NCBI RefSeq assembly: GCF_034702125.1
Contig: NC_085872.1
Span: forward strand, 32,834,376 to 32,898,375
Reading direction: 5' to 3'
Length of the DNA: 64,000 nt
From: Engraulis encrasicolus
Lineage: Eukaryota; Chordata; Actinopteri; Clupeiformes; Engraulidae
The notes under the pieces are model-generated. The model saw only the letters and a program-made list of their open reading frames with translations. It was not told the DNA's origin and searched no databases. The position numbers and the translations under genes are program-made. Below are positions 1 through 11,539 of this stretch, piece after piece; within the stretch, counting starts at the first letter, position 1, and every line of letters begins with the position of its first letter.

Positions 1-114
1 CTTATTATATGGTTGTGACGTCATCTGTCGAATGCTCCATTCATTTCAACGGGGCCCCCCAACGTTCGGACGTCTGTTATTTTTCGATAACGGACGGGTT
101 GGTCTATAACAGAC

Positions 115-400
115 CGCTGTCAATGGCAACAAGACTTTTCACTGCTAAAGCGACTTTTCAACAAGACTCTAATCAACTGCTGTGATAGACAGCACCCGTT
201 GTCCTGGCTACCGCTGTCAATGGCAACAAGACGTTCACTGCTAAAGCCACTGGCTTGTATACAAGTCAGTGGCTAAAGCGAATGTTTCATATCACTCCGC
301 AGGGGGTCCGGTCTTTTGTCACTCTAATCAGCTGCTGTGATAGACAACACCTGTTGTCCTGGCTAGCCTACCTAGCTGTTGCCTAGCGGTGTTCCACAAC
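115..400. repeat. Imperfect direct repeats at window start
   Basis: Two blocks are repeated: one beginning cgctgtcaatggcaacaag (near 115 and 212) and one beginning ctctaatca (near 165 and 323) that runs on for about 45 bp. No coding frame is supported in 1-660. The family is unknown. Confidence 0.6.
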
Positions 401-497
401 GGCACTGTTTTGTTTTGCGCAGCAACAATCTTAACATTAAATAGGTCTAAAGAAATGTCCCCGCATGTGTGAATCATTTAAGTATATCCATATAATA

Positions 498-649
498 AGC
501 GGGTTAACTTTCGGCGAGTCGGTCGCTTTGTGGAATAGCAGCACTTCAGAGAGAACAAGACCCCTCCGCTCCGCGTCGGGGTCTAAAGATTCTCTCTGTC
601 GTGCTGCTATTCCACGGTAGCGACCTTCTCGCCGAACGTTAACCCTTAC
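498..649. mobile_element. Palindromic foldback/MITE-like insertion
   Basis: The segment folds back on itself. The left arm (from gcgggttaac through tggaatagcagcac) is matched inverted by the right arm (gtgctgctattcca through gttaaccctta). The unpaired centre is GC-rich and symmetric. A direct repeat, ataata, flanks it at 492-497 and 650-655 and may be a target duplication. There is no open frame, so this would be a non-autonomous element; its superfamily is not assignable. Confidence 0.6.
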
Positions 650-659
650 ATAATAGCCT

Positions 660-1854
660 TTGGGGCCCTAAGCGGCTACCTCGAGCTGCCTGGTGACAAG
701 ATGCAACTCTGACGACAGGTTCAAAGCAAAGCAACAGTCAGAGTAGCTGCCTTTTGCCAAAATGCTAACACAGACAAAGCACACACCACCAACAACAACA
801 ACAACTGCATGTGCACATGATGAGGTATTAGATGAGAGCAACAAGCATCTCAAACTGAATAGCCTACAAAACAAAACACCACGGCGCGGCGGCCGGGTAG
901 GCTATTTCAAAGCAACCAACAGAAACATAGTAGCCTACAAATTGCAATTGCATCACACAGAGATGCGCGCGCACACACATACACACACACACACAATGTG
1001 ACTTACTATGAGTAGCGACAGGTAACAATTATTCGGACATTCTAACCCGGAAGTGGTCGTATTTTTGTAGTTTTTGCCTTTAAAACTACAAAATTTTGTA
1101 CCACCGGGTCACCGTTAGTACTTCCGGTTTACATTACTGAAAAGACGAGATTCTCGACTTCAAAACAAGACGCGATTCATCCATATCTGAACGATGTAGC
1201 TAATGTTTCAACCGATTATTTGCGGCAAGTCTCATATTTATGTGACACGCAGGTTTCGTCTTAACGTTCGTAAAGGGGTAACAGTATTTCGGATGCCTCT
1301 ATTGAAGTGCAAATCGTACAAACATATTACATTCTTACCACTTTTCATTTAGTGCACATTGTCAATATACTTGTTAGCTGTGAATTTGATCGGTTGTTGG
1401 GTAATTGTTGTCGCTAATAAGAACACATGTTAATCATAAATATCGATTGAAATTTTGCCTAACCTCAACTGTAAATTAAGATATGTTTCATACTTACGTG
1501 TCAATCAACTGCTTATTTCTGATACCGTTGTAATTGAAATGTTTAAATAAAAGTCATGAAAGAAGTCGTGAAGTAAGTGGTAATCATATAGTTTGCAGAT
1601 TTATGTTCAAGTTAAGTTAAGAGAACATGAGGTCAATAAGTAGCGTGAGTACCAACACGGTTTGCGGCTGCGGAGGCCATTTTTAGACCAAGTCATGTAA
1701 ACAATGGAGTGGAAGTCAACTTCCTGCTTGTGGGAGTACTTCTTGCAACCAAAACGTGCTCAAATGTCTCCCTCTGCTGGCACAAAACTTGAACATCAGT
1801 TTGGCATACATACATTTGTGAAATGATGGTGCTTTAATGTTCAATAATAAAAAG
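660..1854. other. No gene recognised
   Basis: AT-rich sequence with no supported exon. A short CA tract lies at 968-997. A GC-richer stretch near 1045-1135 contains small inverted motifs (ccggaagt and acttccgg) that could be a transposon end, but no partner end was found. Confidence 0.5.
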
Positions 1855-2135
1855 TCATATACACACACAAACACACACACACAAGTAACTAATAATGTTG
1901 TTTTTTTGTTTTTCTTTACAGCAGGTTCACTCTCTCTCACACACACACAAACACAAGTAACTAACAATGGTTTTTTTGTTACAGCAGGTTCACTCACTCA
2001 CACACACAAGTAACTAAAAAAATTTTTTTTTTTACAGCAGGTTCACTCATACACAGACACACACAAGTAACTAACAATGTTTTTTTTATTTTTTAAGCAG
2101 GTTCACTCACACACACACACACACATTCTTTCTTT
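1855..2135. repeat. Minisatellite, about 60-65 bp period, 4 copies
   Basis: Each unit contains a CA run, then caagtaacta, then a T-rich tract ending in cagcaggttcactc. The units read like a tandemly copied 3' splice site on the plus strand, but no plus-strand gene is seen here. It lies directly beyond the 3' end of the minus-strand pogo-type gene. Confidence 0.75.
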
Positions 2136-2138
2136 TTT

Positions 2139-4645
2139 TTAAAGTTCGAAAAGTCTTGCTGCCTCTTGCTGGGCAGCAGTACGGCATGCCGCACAAAACC
2201 AGTCACCCTCTGGTACCCCGCTGATGTCCACACACTCAGCGTGGTACCAGAGGGTGCAGGAGTCACAGGCTACATACACCTCCAGCCCTCCCTCACCACA
2301 TGCAGTGCACCGCATTGCCTCCTGCCTCTCCCTGTCCGCCTGCTGGGCCGCACGAACAGCCTCGGCCGAGGCCCGAAGTGCGGCCCGTTGCTGCAGCGCC
2401 TCTTCCCGTGCCGCCTCCTTCTGCAGACGGGCAGTGGCTCTTGCTGCCTGTCTGGCAGCCACGGCGGCACGGTCAATAGCAGCCTGCTGCTGCTTCCGGG
2501 CTCTCTCGGCTGCCCGTTCCTGCCACTCCTGCTCCTTCCTGGATGCCTCTGCCTGCTTTTCCTGCAATTCTTGGTAATATTCATCACTGGTGATCACTCT
2601 AGCAGGCAGAGGCACTCTCCTTCCCCGCCCCCGCCCCCTCCCCCGCGATGGCCGGTCAAACTGCGAGGGCAGCAAAATTCTCGCAAGGTTTGTGTTTATG
2701 ACACCGGCCGCCACGAGGTGGTTGGGGCCCCGGCTGCAGGTCGGGCACTCCTGTGTTGGATCATAGTCCGGAGCAGCAGTGGTGGTGGTGGTGGTCGTGC
2801 TGGAGGACGCGGCAGCGTTGGTGGTGGTGCAGGAGGTGGTGGGACAGGGACAGGCAGCAGTGATGGTGGTGGAGGCCGGGCTGGAGGTGGCGGCGATGGT
2901 GCTGGCCGGGCTGGAGGTGGCGGTGATGGTGGTGGCCGGGCTGGAGGTGGCGGCGATGGTGGTGGCCGGGCTGGAGGTGGCGGCGATGGTGGTGGTGGTG
3001 GCGGCGGTGGTGGTGGCAGGGCTGGAGGTGGCGGCGATGGTGGTGGAGGTGGCGGCGGTGGTGGTGGAGGTGGCGGCGAAGGTGGAGGCCGGGCTGGAGG
3101 TGGCGGCGAAGGTGGAGGCCGGGCTGGAGGTGGCGGCGATGGTGCTGGCCGTGCTGGAGGTGGTGGTGGTGGTAGGGCCAGGTGAGGAGGAGGCAGGTGG
3201 CGAAGGCATCGGGCGTCGATGATGGTGGCGGGACCCCGGGGCGACGAGACTTCGGCGACGTCGCAGGTGTCCATGGTGTCGGACCGGGGCACTGTGTCGG
3301 GTACGGCAGGGCCGGTGGGGGCATCGCCGGTGCTGGGAGGGGTGGACGAGTCCTCGCTCGTCTCACCTGCTGGACGGTGACGAGAGCTCTGCAAGAGCTG
3401 AACAAAAAAAAAAACATACATTACAGACTGTGAGTGAAGTGCTACAGATAAATGAAAAAATATAACAAAATAATATACTGACTACATTTGTCATGCTGTG
3501 TTACATTTCTCACTGAACTCACCTTGGACTCGTCCACCGCCTGCCTGTCTAGCGGGAACAGGCCCGTCTTCCGGAATCCGCTCTTGATGTTATGCGGATT
3601 CAGGGCCTGCTCGACCGCGACCTTCAGCACTGGCGAGAACTTGCTTTTTCCGATGACGAGGTTGCCCCTCACCAGCCCGAGATTCCTGGCGGCACTGTGG
3701 AATGCCGCCTTCAGCGGGCCGTACACCGACACATCCAGCGGCTGGAGCACATGGGTGGTGTGCGATGGAAGGCACACCACCAAAATCTGATTCCTCCGGC
3801 AGAAGTCGACCACCCCCAAGTTGGTGTGGCTGTCGTGTTGGTCTACGAACAGCAGGAGTGGCCGCTCCTGCCGGGCATGCCTAACAAAGTGTTCCAGCCA
3901 CTTCAAGTAGAGAGCACTGTCCATGTACCCCGTGTCCGACACACCATACAGCGCGTTGGTGGGCCCCTCCAGGCCGTAGGCTGTACTGGGGAGGCACTTT
4001 GCGAAGATGACAAACGGTGGTATGACCTCCCCAGCAGCATTCACGCAGCAGTGGACGGTGATGTGGTCTCTGGTGGTAACCTGCTGCGCGAACACGGTCC
4101 TCTGGCTTGACTCGCAGAGGACCCGCTGGCTTGAAGGGGCCTTGTCGCCGAATCCATGGGTGTAGAGGGTCTGACAGATGTGGAAGAGGCGGTTGACTCT
4201 CCCCACCGTAGCCCCACGTACCCTCTCGCCCTCAATCATACTTGGCCTCCGTGAGGCCACGGTGGGGTGTCGGGCTCTAAACCTCCTCCACCACATCTTG
4301 CTCAGACCCTCCTCCATGTTAACAAAGGGATTGTTCCGCCCCGACGCCTTACAAATCTGGATGGCCAGCACCATGGGCACCGCTCGGGTTATTGGGAAGC
4401 CATGGGCTGCCATCCAAAAAATATGATATTAAGTCCTCCTCCTCACTGGGCGTTAAGGCCCTATTGGGGTGTGGATTCGCCTCCACCCGACCTCCCCGCT
4501 TCCTCCAGTCCATTAGAGTGCTTTTGAGGATTTGATACTCCCGTGCCACAGCACGGAAGCTGCCTCCTTCCTCCAGGGTCTCTGGAGGACAGCCTTCTCG
4601 ATCTTCTTGTATGGCATCTTCTGTTGGAAAGAACATGGCGTACAC
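2139..4645 (-). pseudogene. Pogo/Tigger-like DDE transposase with C-terminal PHD finger (frameshifted)
   Basis: Read on the minus strand. The N-terminal part (about 4617-4420) has a psq/CENP-B-type helix-turn-helix (GGSFRAVAREYQILKSTLMDW). Next comes a DDE core with VDQHDSHTN and LPSHTTHVLQPLD followed by VYGPLK, typical of the pogo group. An intron at 3398-3522 has a clean donor (AAG|GTGAG) and acceptor (TTCAG|CTC). The 3' exon encodes a Ser/Thr/Ala repeat, an Arg/Gly-rich stretch (GRGRGRGRR), a long Ala/Arg/Gln-rich coiled coil and a C4HC3 PHD finger (CTACGEGG ... CDSCTLWYHAEC ... WFCAAC). The frame is lost at a T6 run at about 4414-4419, near 3205-3212, and possibly near 4590. It is therefore a recently degraded gene or carries assembly errors. 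The alternative start MPYKKIEKAVL at 4617 follows a good acceptor. No flanking TIRs were identified. Domain calls are firm, and the fusion reading rests on one continuous 3' exon. Confidence 0.8.
2774..3180 (-). repeat. Coding minisatellite in the PHD-transposase gene
   Basis: Units of about 27-36 bp built on ggccgggctggaggtggcgg are repeated more than ten times. In the minus frame that continues into the PHD finger they encode Ala-Thr-Ser-Ser-Pro type repeats. The array keeps all three minus frames open, so frame here is uninformative and replication slippage is a likely source of the neighbouring frame change. Confidence 0.8.
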
Positions 4646-4649
4646 AAGC

Positions 4650-4965
4650 TTGTTGTTAATTTAACTGTATTTAAACACTACTATCAAGGCACACAGCAAG
4701 GCATTATGTTAAGTACTTCATGAAAACACATTAATAAGAATAGGTTAATGATGGAATGATGTTAATTTATTTAATTTATTAATTTAATTTAACTATTTAA
4801 ACACTACTATCCACAGCAAGGCATTATGTTAAGTACTTCATGAAAACACATTAATAAGAATAGGTTAATGATGGAATGATATTGTTAATTTAACTGTTTA
4901 AACACTACTATCCACAGCTTTATGAAAACACATTAATAAAAATAGGTTAATGATGGCATACAACC
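4650..4965. repeat. AT-rich tandem repeat, 3 copies
   Basis: Three diverged units of about 115, 125 and 70 bp share aaacactactatc, catgaaaacacattaata and aataggttaatgatgg. The third unit is shortened. The array lies immediately upstream of the pogo-type gene. Confidence 0.8.
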
Positions 4966-7065
4966 AGCCAGAACACTGCTCTTGATATTATCGTTTATTA
5001 TTGTTTATTTCAAACAAAATACTTTCATGAATGACATTAATCTTTGAATACCACTTGAGGCTAACCAGTTATGTACTACAACCCACAACATCTGTGATAC
5101 ACAACTGAGAAAGTGACGGTAAATACTGATGGAAGCTCAGAACCATAATATGAACTGGCTATTAAGCTATGCTAGCTACGTCTGTATTTCTATAACGTTC
5201 ATTGAAATGTCCGTTATCTCCTCCGGACATTAAATTCAACATGTCTACTATAAACTTAATGAGTTCACACGGTCACATTTCATCACAAGATATCGCTACA
5301 GGCTTTTAAACTTTTCCCCACTCTATCATCAAAAGGGGGCCAGACACCGCCCAGAAGTTTTCTTACATGTGACCATTTCAGAAAGGGGTGTAGCCATTAC
5401 TTACTCGTAGATAGCAGACAGCACAGCAGGCGATCTCTTGCGAAGCGTAGTCGTGAATGAAGAAGACAACTGAAAGTATCCCTTGACAATTACGTTTTTT
5501 GACTAGCCAATACGTAAATTGTTGTATTCATGAAAACAAACAGGGTGTCCAATCTACTGTGCCCGACGCAGATGTATGCAAAAGGCGAAAGAACGTTGAG
5601 AGACCGCTGTCCGAATTACTGTTACTTCCTATTAGAGTGGCAGCGCTGTCTTCTGTCAATCATGTGTCGGCATTTTTCCAAGCTGAGCTTCCACATCTCA
5701 TCTCCTGTTAGCGTCCAGAACTAGCCAGCAATATCGCCACGTAACGCAGATGAAATAAAAACTCCAGCATATCTAGCCAACGGCTGACATGTCACTTATC
5801 TCTGCGAGCCAACTGTTCTGCAGTTTTCTGAATCTCGCCATATGGCTTCAACTTCAAGTGACTGAATGTTCCTTGAAAGCGGCATGCTTTCCCAGTTTCG
5901 ATAGCATGTTTCTGAAATCATTTCAGGGATTGAAAGGTTGTGTCTGATGAATTTCTCTGCAAGGAATAGCCTATCCTCTGCGATGGAATAACTTAGAGCT
6001 ACTCGAGCCAATCCCAATTCCCAAATACAGGAAAATGAACGTCTTTTCGAACCAAAATATATCACGAGGTATTCTTTCAACAAAACCTGATTGGGGGATA
6101 GCCACAGTGACCTGGCTACTAGTGCTACTTTAGGGCACCGCTTCCTCGCTCTCGGTCCGGCTGTCATGGTCAGGAGGATCCACGAAGATAGTCCAGGCTT
6201 TTCTAACATGTCATGTCGTGGGTTATCCAAAGTTACCGATGTTGGCGTTTTAAAACATTTGCGCATAGTGTTGTCCATTGGAAAGCACGAAGACTTGCAC
6301 GTCTGCTGCAAGAACTAACTTTATTTCCCTCCACAAATGTGTTTACTGATGGTTGCTGAGCAACACTGACGTAGACCAACTTTCCAACAATCTCACACGG
6401 TTTTAATAATATTTCATGTCTTAATGATTGCATAACACTAGGTTTTAACCCAAAACAAGTGCAACAAAATGAAATTATGATTTTATATATCTATTTTAAT
6501 ATTATTATTATATGTTATGTAACCTAGCCCCTTTTACTTGGGGCTGTACCAATCCCACTCAGGGGTCAAGTGAATGACCACAAGGCTGATATCACAAGAA
6601 TAATTCTTTTTATTATTAAATGCAATTATCACAAGGCATAAATATGTTTTAAAAGTCTTTCTTCAAGGCAGCGGTCAACAGGCACCCCAAGACCAACACT
6701 TCTCACAAAACACTTCTAAGTCAAAAGAAAATAACACCACAAACCACCACTCTCACATGGTCTTGCAATTGCAAAAGAAACAAAATAATGGAGGAGGGGA
6801 GGGAGAGACTAGGAGCTTGAAATAGATTAGAAACGACACTGCACTCAGTAGTTCCGAACGCATGCATATCGTAAATCTCTAACCAACTGTCTGTCGAGTT
6901 TGTGTCAATGACAAACGCATGCATATCGTAAATCAACCACGAGGCTCAATCGTAAATCGACCACGAAACACGGGCAATAAGAAGAGTTTACGAAAGACGT
7001 GAGATACGGTTGTAGTTCCACACTCAGAGGGCCCTTCAATGGACACCAGTTGACGCATGCATACT
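4966..7065. other. No gene recognised
   Basis: Unique-looking AT-rich sequence. A 171-codon open frame on the minus strand (5796-6311) shows no known domain and no splice support. A short direct repeat, cgcatgcatatcgtaaatc, occurs at about 6858 and 6914. Possible 5' sequence of the pogo-type element cannot be delimited. Confidence 0.4.
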
Positions 7066-8449
7066 CGTCGCTCTAGGATTATAAGGTTCTATCTGACATT
7101 TTGGTCGAAATTGAGTTATTGCCATAGACATATTATAGTAACACTGCTTTACATCCTAGAATATGTTTTGAAACGTTTTATGCATTTTTCACCGTTTAAT
7201 CCTCAGAACCATAAGGTTCTATCTGCAAAACCGCACTTCAACTTAGAATTATAGGGTTCTATCTGACGCAATTGAACGTAGCAGCTTTGCAAAGCGGCTA
7301 ATCAGCTGCTTTTTCGTTTGTTATGATACCAACGCATGTCTCCAGTCTCAGTGCTACCATTTCCTCGCAAAATCTTGCAAATATGAGCTTCTGTTTGCCA
7401 TTCAAAGCAAGGATGGCGACTCCAATGCACCCCCGCTTATTTAATCAGCAAAAGGCGGAGCTATGCACCAAGTTGGACAGATCTTGCAACTTACGGTGAC
7501 ACTGATGTAGCCCACGTTAGAAAGTTGAAGTCGAAACACATTCAAAGAACAAACGTGGCAATTCTTAATCCCATGCTTGCCAATTAGCTGTGCTTACGTG
7601 AGGCAACATTAGGTTTTGCGTTGCGTTGGGTCAGAATTGCTCAAAAAGTAGCCAGTAGTAGGCTATCATGGACATGACCAAACTAGCTATCAATATTAGG
7701 CCTACCTTACGCGATGAGATGCCATCACAGTCGATTTTACTGAGCCAAGCAGTCCCTATTTATATGGGAAGGTATAATGACGGTAAACCTTACGTTACGC
7801 ACGTGTTGTAGACTTGCAGTGTTCGTATTTGACCAAGTGCTCGCTGGTTGCGCATGGCGTACCAGCATGGTATTATCTAACCATTTAATATACTATGGCT
7901 TTGGGTCACAAATTATTATTATTTTTACACTTTTTGGTTCCCACTGCAATAATGGGACAAACGTTAAAATAAAATATCTCTATCTAGCTAGCTCTATCTA
8001 ATCTTGCCATGGCTAGCCTTTCCCAGGTGCCATCTGTGGAACAGGTGCTGTATATCCTATTGGACCTTTACTTTTTGGTAAATTAAGCTGATGTTAAGAT
8101 TTTTTAGTGGCTTTTAGCATATTAGGCCTATTTATTAAGATAATGTTGTGGGCTCAATGATAGATTACACCGACCCACCCAGGCCAAGTGACCCAAGAAC
8201 CAAGGAGGCCCTAAACCTCATCATCCACTTTTAAAACATTGTGCATATCATTATTCATTCCCTGAATGTGAAAAGCAGGTACCTGTTGTAATGTATTATA
8301 TGGAGCCCTGGAATAGTCTAACAAGTACACCTTTACTGCAGTAAATGCAATATGTTAGATACATACCTCCATACTATACAAAAACATTGACTGTAATGCA
8401 CATTTGAATTGTATTGCAGTGCTGACAGATCTGTACCTGGTATATATTT

Positions 8450-8620
8450 TACAGTACATTACATAACAGTAGGCCCTCATCCAAAGGGACTTAGTACATG
8501 GTATTTGTACAGGGTATTGGCTATAGTCCCTGGAGAAGTAAGGGGTTAGGTTTCTTGCTCAAGGACATCTCAGCCAGGGAGTGAGATGGTGGGATTTGAA
8601 CCTGTAACAATTAGTCTCCT
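8450..8620. repeat. Dispersed teleost repeat
   Basis: It contains acagtacattacataa, catccaaagggactta, ttgctcaaggacat and gggatttgaacc, a combination seen in many fish genomes. Its start is related in inverse to the end of the repeat at 35196-35395. Confidence 0.6.
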
Positions 8621-9049
8621 TAACCACTTGGAGAAACTTTTGCATCTGTACTATGAACACAAACCAGGATTTCCCCCTGCACTTTAGGCCTATATTGAAG
8701 GCGGCCACCTTCACAACAGACCCCACCTTCACTAGGTCCCCTGAAAATGCAACTTAATTGTATTGCAAATGTAATTCCTAAGAATACTTTACAAAATATG
8801 TCATATTTCATGTGAAGCTGCATAACATTAAAAGTATATCGGGCCCGGATAAGATGATTACGGCCCTTGGGACATAGGTTCTCCACCACACTGGGCCATG
8901 GGCCATTCTGATATTGTGTTAAAATTTGACTTCCCCCCCCCTCATTTTCTTGGGGGACAAGCCCCTGAACCCCTAATAACCAAGGGTTTCTAATATCTAG
9001 GTTAAACTACGGGTATTGTATAAATACATACAATATAGGCTACATATAG

Positions 9050-9785
9050 GCCTTCAGTGGCCTGAAATCTCCAAATGCCAATTCATATTCTTTAAATAGT
9101 GTTGTTACAACCATTGTATTAGTAATCTATGAGTTTTGTTCCGAAATCATTGTTAATTTCTATGTTTTGGTAGATAGAACCCTATAATTCTAAAAACATT
9201 TTGCGGTAAGGTTCTATCTGCATTCTACCTGTTTAAAAAACACCACTTCCCAAAGTTCAATGATTTAAATATTTCAGATTTAGAGTTCATTTAAGGTGTC
9301 TTTAACTCTAGTGTATCAAATTAACATGTTCCATATGCCAATTATGATCTACAGACTGCCCCAATTATACAGTGCAAAATCGCATCTTACAGCAATACAT
9401 ACAGTGGCCTGCAATCTCCAAATACCACTTAATTTTCTTTAAACAGTGTTGTTACAATTATTTTATTAGTAATCTATGAGTTTTGTTCAGAAATTATTGT
9501 TAATTCTGATGTTTTGGTAGATAGAACCTTATAATCCTAAAAACATTTTGCGATTTCAGTGCAATAAGGTTCTATCTACATTTTACCTGTTTTAAAAAAC
9601 ACCACTTCCAAATGTTCGATGATTTTAATATTTTAGATTTACAGTTCATTGAAGGTGTCTTTGAGTCTAGTGTATCAAACAAACCTATTCCATATGCCAC
9701 TTCTGATCTACAGAGTGCAAAATCTTTAAACCTCAATATCTCAGAACTGGTCAAAAGTCAGATAGAACCCTATAATCCTAAGGCG
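9050..9785. repeat. Diverged tandem repeat, about 347 bp period
   Basis: Two full units start at cagtggcctg (about 9055 and 9402). Each contains atctatgagttttgtt, ggtagatagaacc and caccacttcc in the same order. They form the right third of the foldback-like element and multiply its terminal motif. Confidence 0.75.
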
Positions 9786-9788
9786 ACG

Positions 9789-10234
9789 GCTGGTGTGTGA
9801 GGGCTTTTATCATTGATTACATCATGAAGTTAAAAATGTATTGCTCTACGAATAGCAAATATGTCACTATCTCTCATTTAACTCCATTGATTTTCATTGT
9901 GTTGCTTTCCATGATTACAATGACCCTAAACATACACCTAAGGCCAAAGTTGATTTTCTGGAGAGGTGTGAGTGAATCAGTGATGAAGTATGACACCCGA
10001 TCTGCGTATTTGAAGTGTTTTGAAGTGACTTATCTGTTTATTTTCACATTATGTTCGATAGGCGACAAAACTTTTGTCTTGTCAAAATCTGCCCTGTCTG
10101 TGTTCATTAAAGGGTCAATCTTTCTTTGGTGCATGAAATTTATTTTTATACATACATTTTCATTCGAGAGGGTTGTAGCTTTCATATGAGTGACTTCTGA
10201 AGCCAAGTGATTACGGTAATTGAAAGTCAGGTTA
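9789..10234. other. No gene recognised
   Basis: Between the foldback-like element and the transposase relic. A few open frames exist, but none shows a domain or splice context. Confidence 0.4.
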
Positions 10235-11539
10235 TTAGCTGTTATTCCAAACAGATGGGTAGGCGACAACTCTTTTAGAGGCGAGTGTATACATGTCCCC
10301 ATACATGACCCTGAAGTGCTGCACAAACAGATGAAGTGCACTGTCAGCGTAGTCGAAGTGTGCTGCCAACTTGTCGTTTGACAGAATGAAGATAGCAACA
10401 AAAAGCAACAGAAAGTGCTGGTACACAGCAGAGTGCAGCACTGACTTTAAGAGCACAGGCCCGGTGTACAGCAGCAGCTGCCTGAACTCGGACGCCTTCC
10501 ACCTGTCAACCTCCTTGATAGCCCTTGGCCTCCTATTGAACTCCACTGGTGTGAAGGCTCTTGTATGTTCCAGGTCGTCTGACAGGGAGTTGACCTGTCT
10601 ACTCGACAGCCTGCATGCCAGGGGACCCTTCAGCCACAGGTACAGCAGACGCCTCATAACTCCCAAGCACACAAGGTGCATAAAGTCCAGAGGGAAACCA
10701 CTAACGAGACCCAAAGAGGTGGCAAGCAGCCTTCATCAGTCATCTCCCTGAAGTCCTCATCCTGACGCAGAGGTGCAGTAGTGTCAGGGAAAACGCGGTT
10801 GTTGACATATTCTCCCTCCTGTGTGCACTTCTCGTACCCCGAATACCCTGTGTGGCCCTTAAAGCACTTCAGGTAGGCATGTGCTGGTGCATCACAGGCC
10901 TGCAACTTCAGTTGTAAGTTAATTCCCTTGAATTGGAAGCCCCTCTCCAAGCTCCTCAAGTCTTGGACGAAGTCTTCCATGTATTCATGGAGTTCAGGCT
11001 TTGACTTTCCCCAAAAAAAGGGTGATTACAAAAGGCCTATGGGTGGGTATGTTCCGAATGTAACCCAGTATAGGCCAAAACTGCATGGATGAGCTTTTAA
11101 ACAGAGGTAAGCCGTCTACGTTCACCTGGAGTTCAAGGCACATTCCCTCACTCAGCACACTTTGATGGGCCTCCAGGGTCGCCGTCATTGATGCCAGGGT
11201 GCCAAAGTGGTAGTATGTTCCACCAGCCTTGCTCTTTACATCCAAGACCTCCGATCTCTTCGTTTTCAAAAGAGTGCGAGGATCTGCTGGCAGTGATGGG
11301 TGGTGGCACTTGAGGATTTTTAGTAGTTTCCCCAGGGAAGAGTGAGGAATGTTCTCCTCTACAGCCCATCTGGTCAGTTCTTCACCCAGGTCAGCTGCTC
11401 CTCCATCACTGGAGTCTGAGTCAGTGTCTGACTCAGCAAGATCCTCCAAGTCATCCATGTCAGCAGTCGTCAGCTCCATCTCGTCACCGCCATCTCCGTC
11501 ACCCAGCTCCTCCTGCTCAACATGGTCCATGGCCTCCAA
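10235..11539 (-). pseudogene. Decayed transposase-like gene (possibly EnSpm/CACTA-type)
   Basis: Three minus-strand frames follow one another. The first has an acidic N-terminus (DMDDLEDLAESDTDSDSSDG) and a conserved block (IPHSSLGKLLKILKCHHPSLP ... DPRTLLKTKR). The second holds a Cys/His-containing block (ACDAPAHAYLKCFKGHTGYS, GYEKCTQEGEY). The third holds SGFPLDFMHLVCLGVMRRLL. The order fits a transposase-derived family widespread in fish and cnidarians that I believe is CACTA-related. Single-base frame breaks lie near 11000 and near 10712, and similarity stops near 10260 without the expected C-terminal part. This is a dead fragment, and the superfamily is uncertain. Confidence 0.65.

Larger units (their letters stand above)
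7066..9788. mobile_element. Gene-less foldback-like DNA element with iterated terminal motif
   Basis: The left end (7066-7096) and right end (9760-9788) are inverted copies of a terminus built on CGTCGC then TAGGATTATA and GGTTCTATCTGAC, with two or three mismatches. The core motif ATARGGTTCTATCT recurs inside in both orientations (about 7210, 7250, 9175-9220, 9520-9575). No transposase frame is present. A dispersed teleost repeat lies at 8450-8620. No clean target duplication was found. The superfamily is unknown. Confidence 0.6.

Noticed and set aside
2166..3185. Long plus-strand frame rich in Gly
   Set aside because: It is the reverse of the coding minisatellite and PHD exon. Gly-rich strings follow from GGT/GGC repeats, and the minus strand has the domain.
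4650..4965. Tandem repeats considered as a CRISPR array
   Set aside because: Only three long diverged units, no short conserved repeat with unique spacers, and a eukaryotic context.
5796..6311. 171-codon minus-strand frame
   Set aside because: No recognisable domain, low-complexity-free but with no splice or regulatory context. Could be chance.
8550..8620. tRNA-like box in the repeat (gatttgaacc)
   Set aside because: Resembles a B box, but no A box, cloverleaf or CCA-type end can be formed. It is part of a dispersed repeat.
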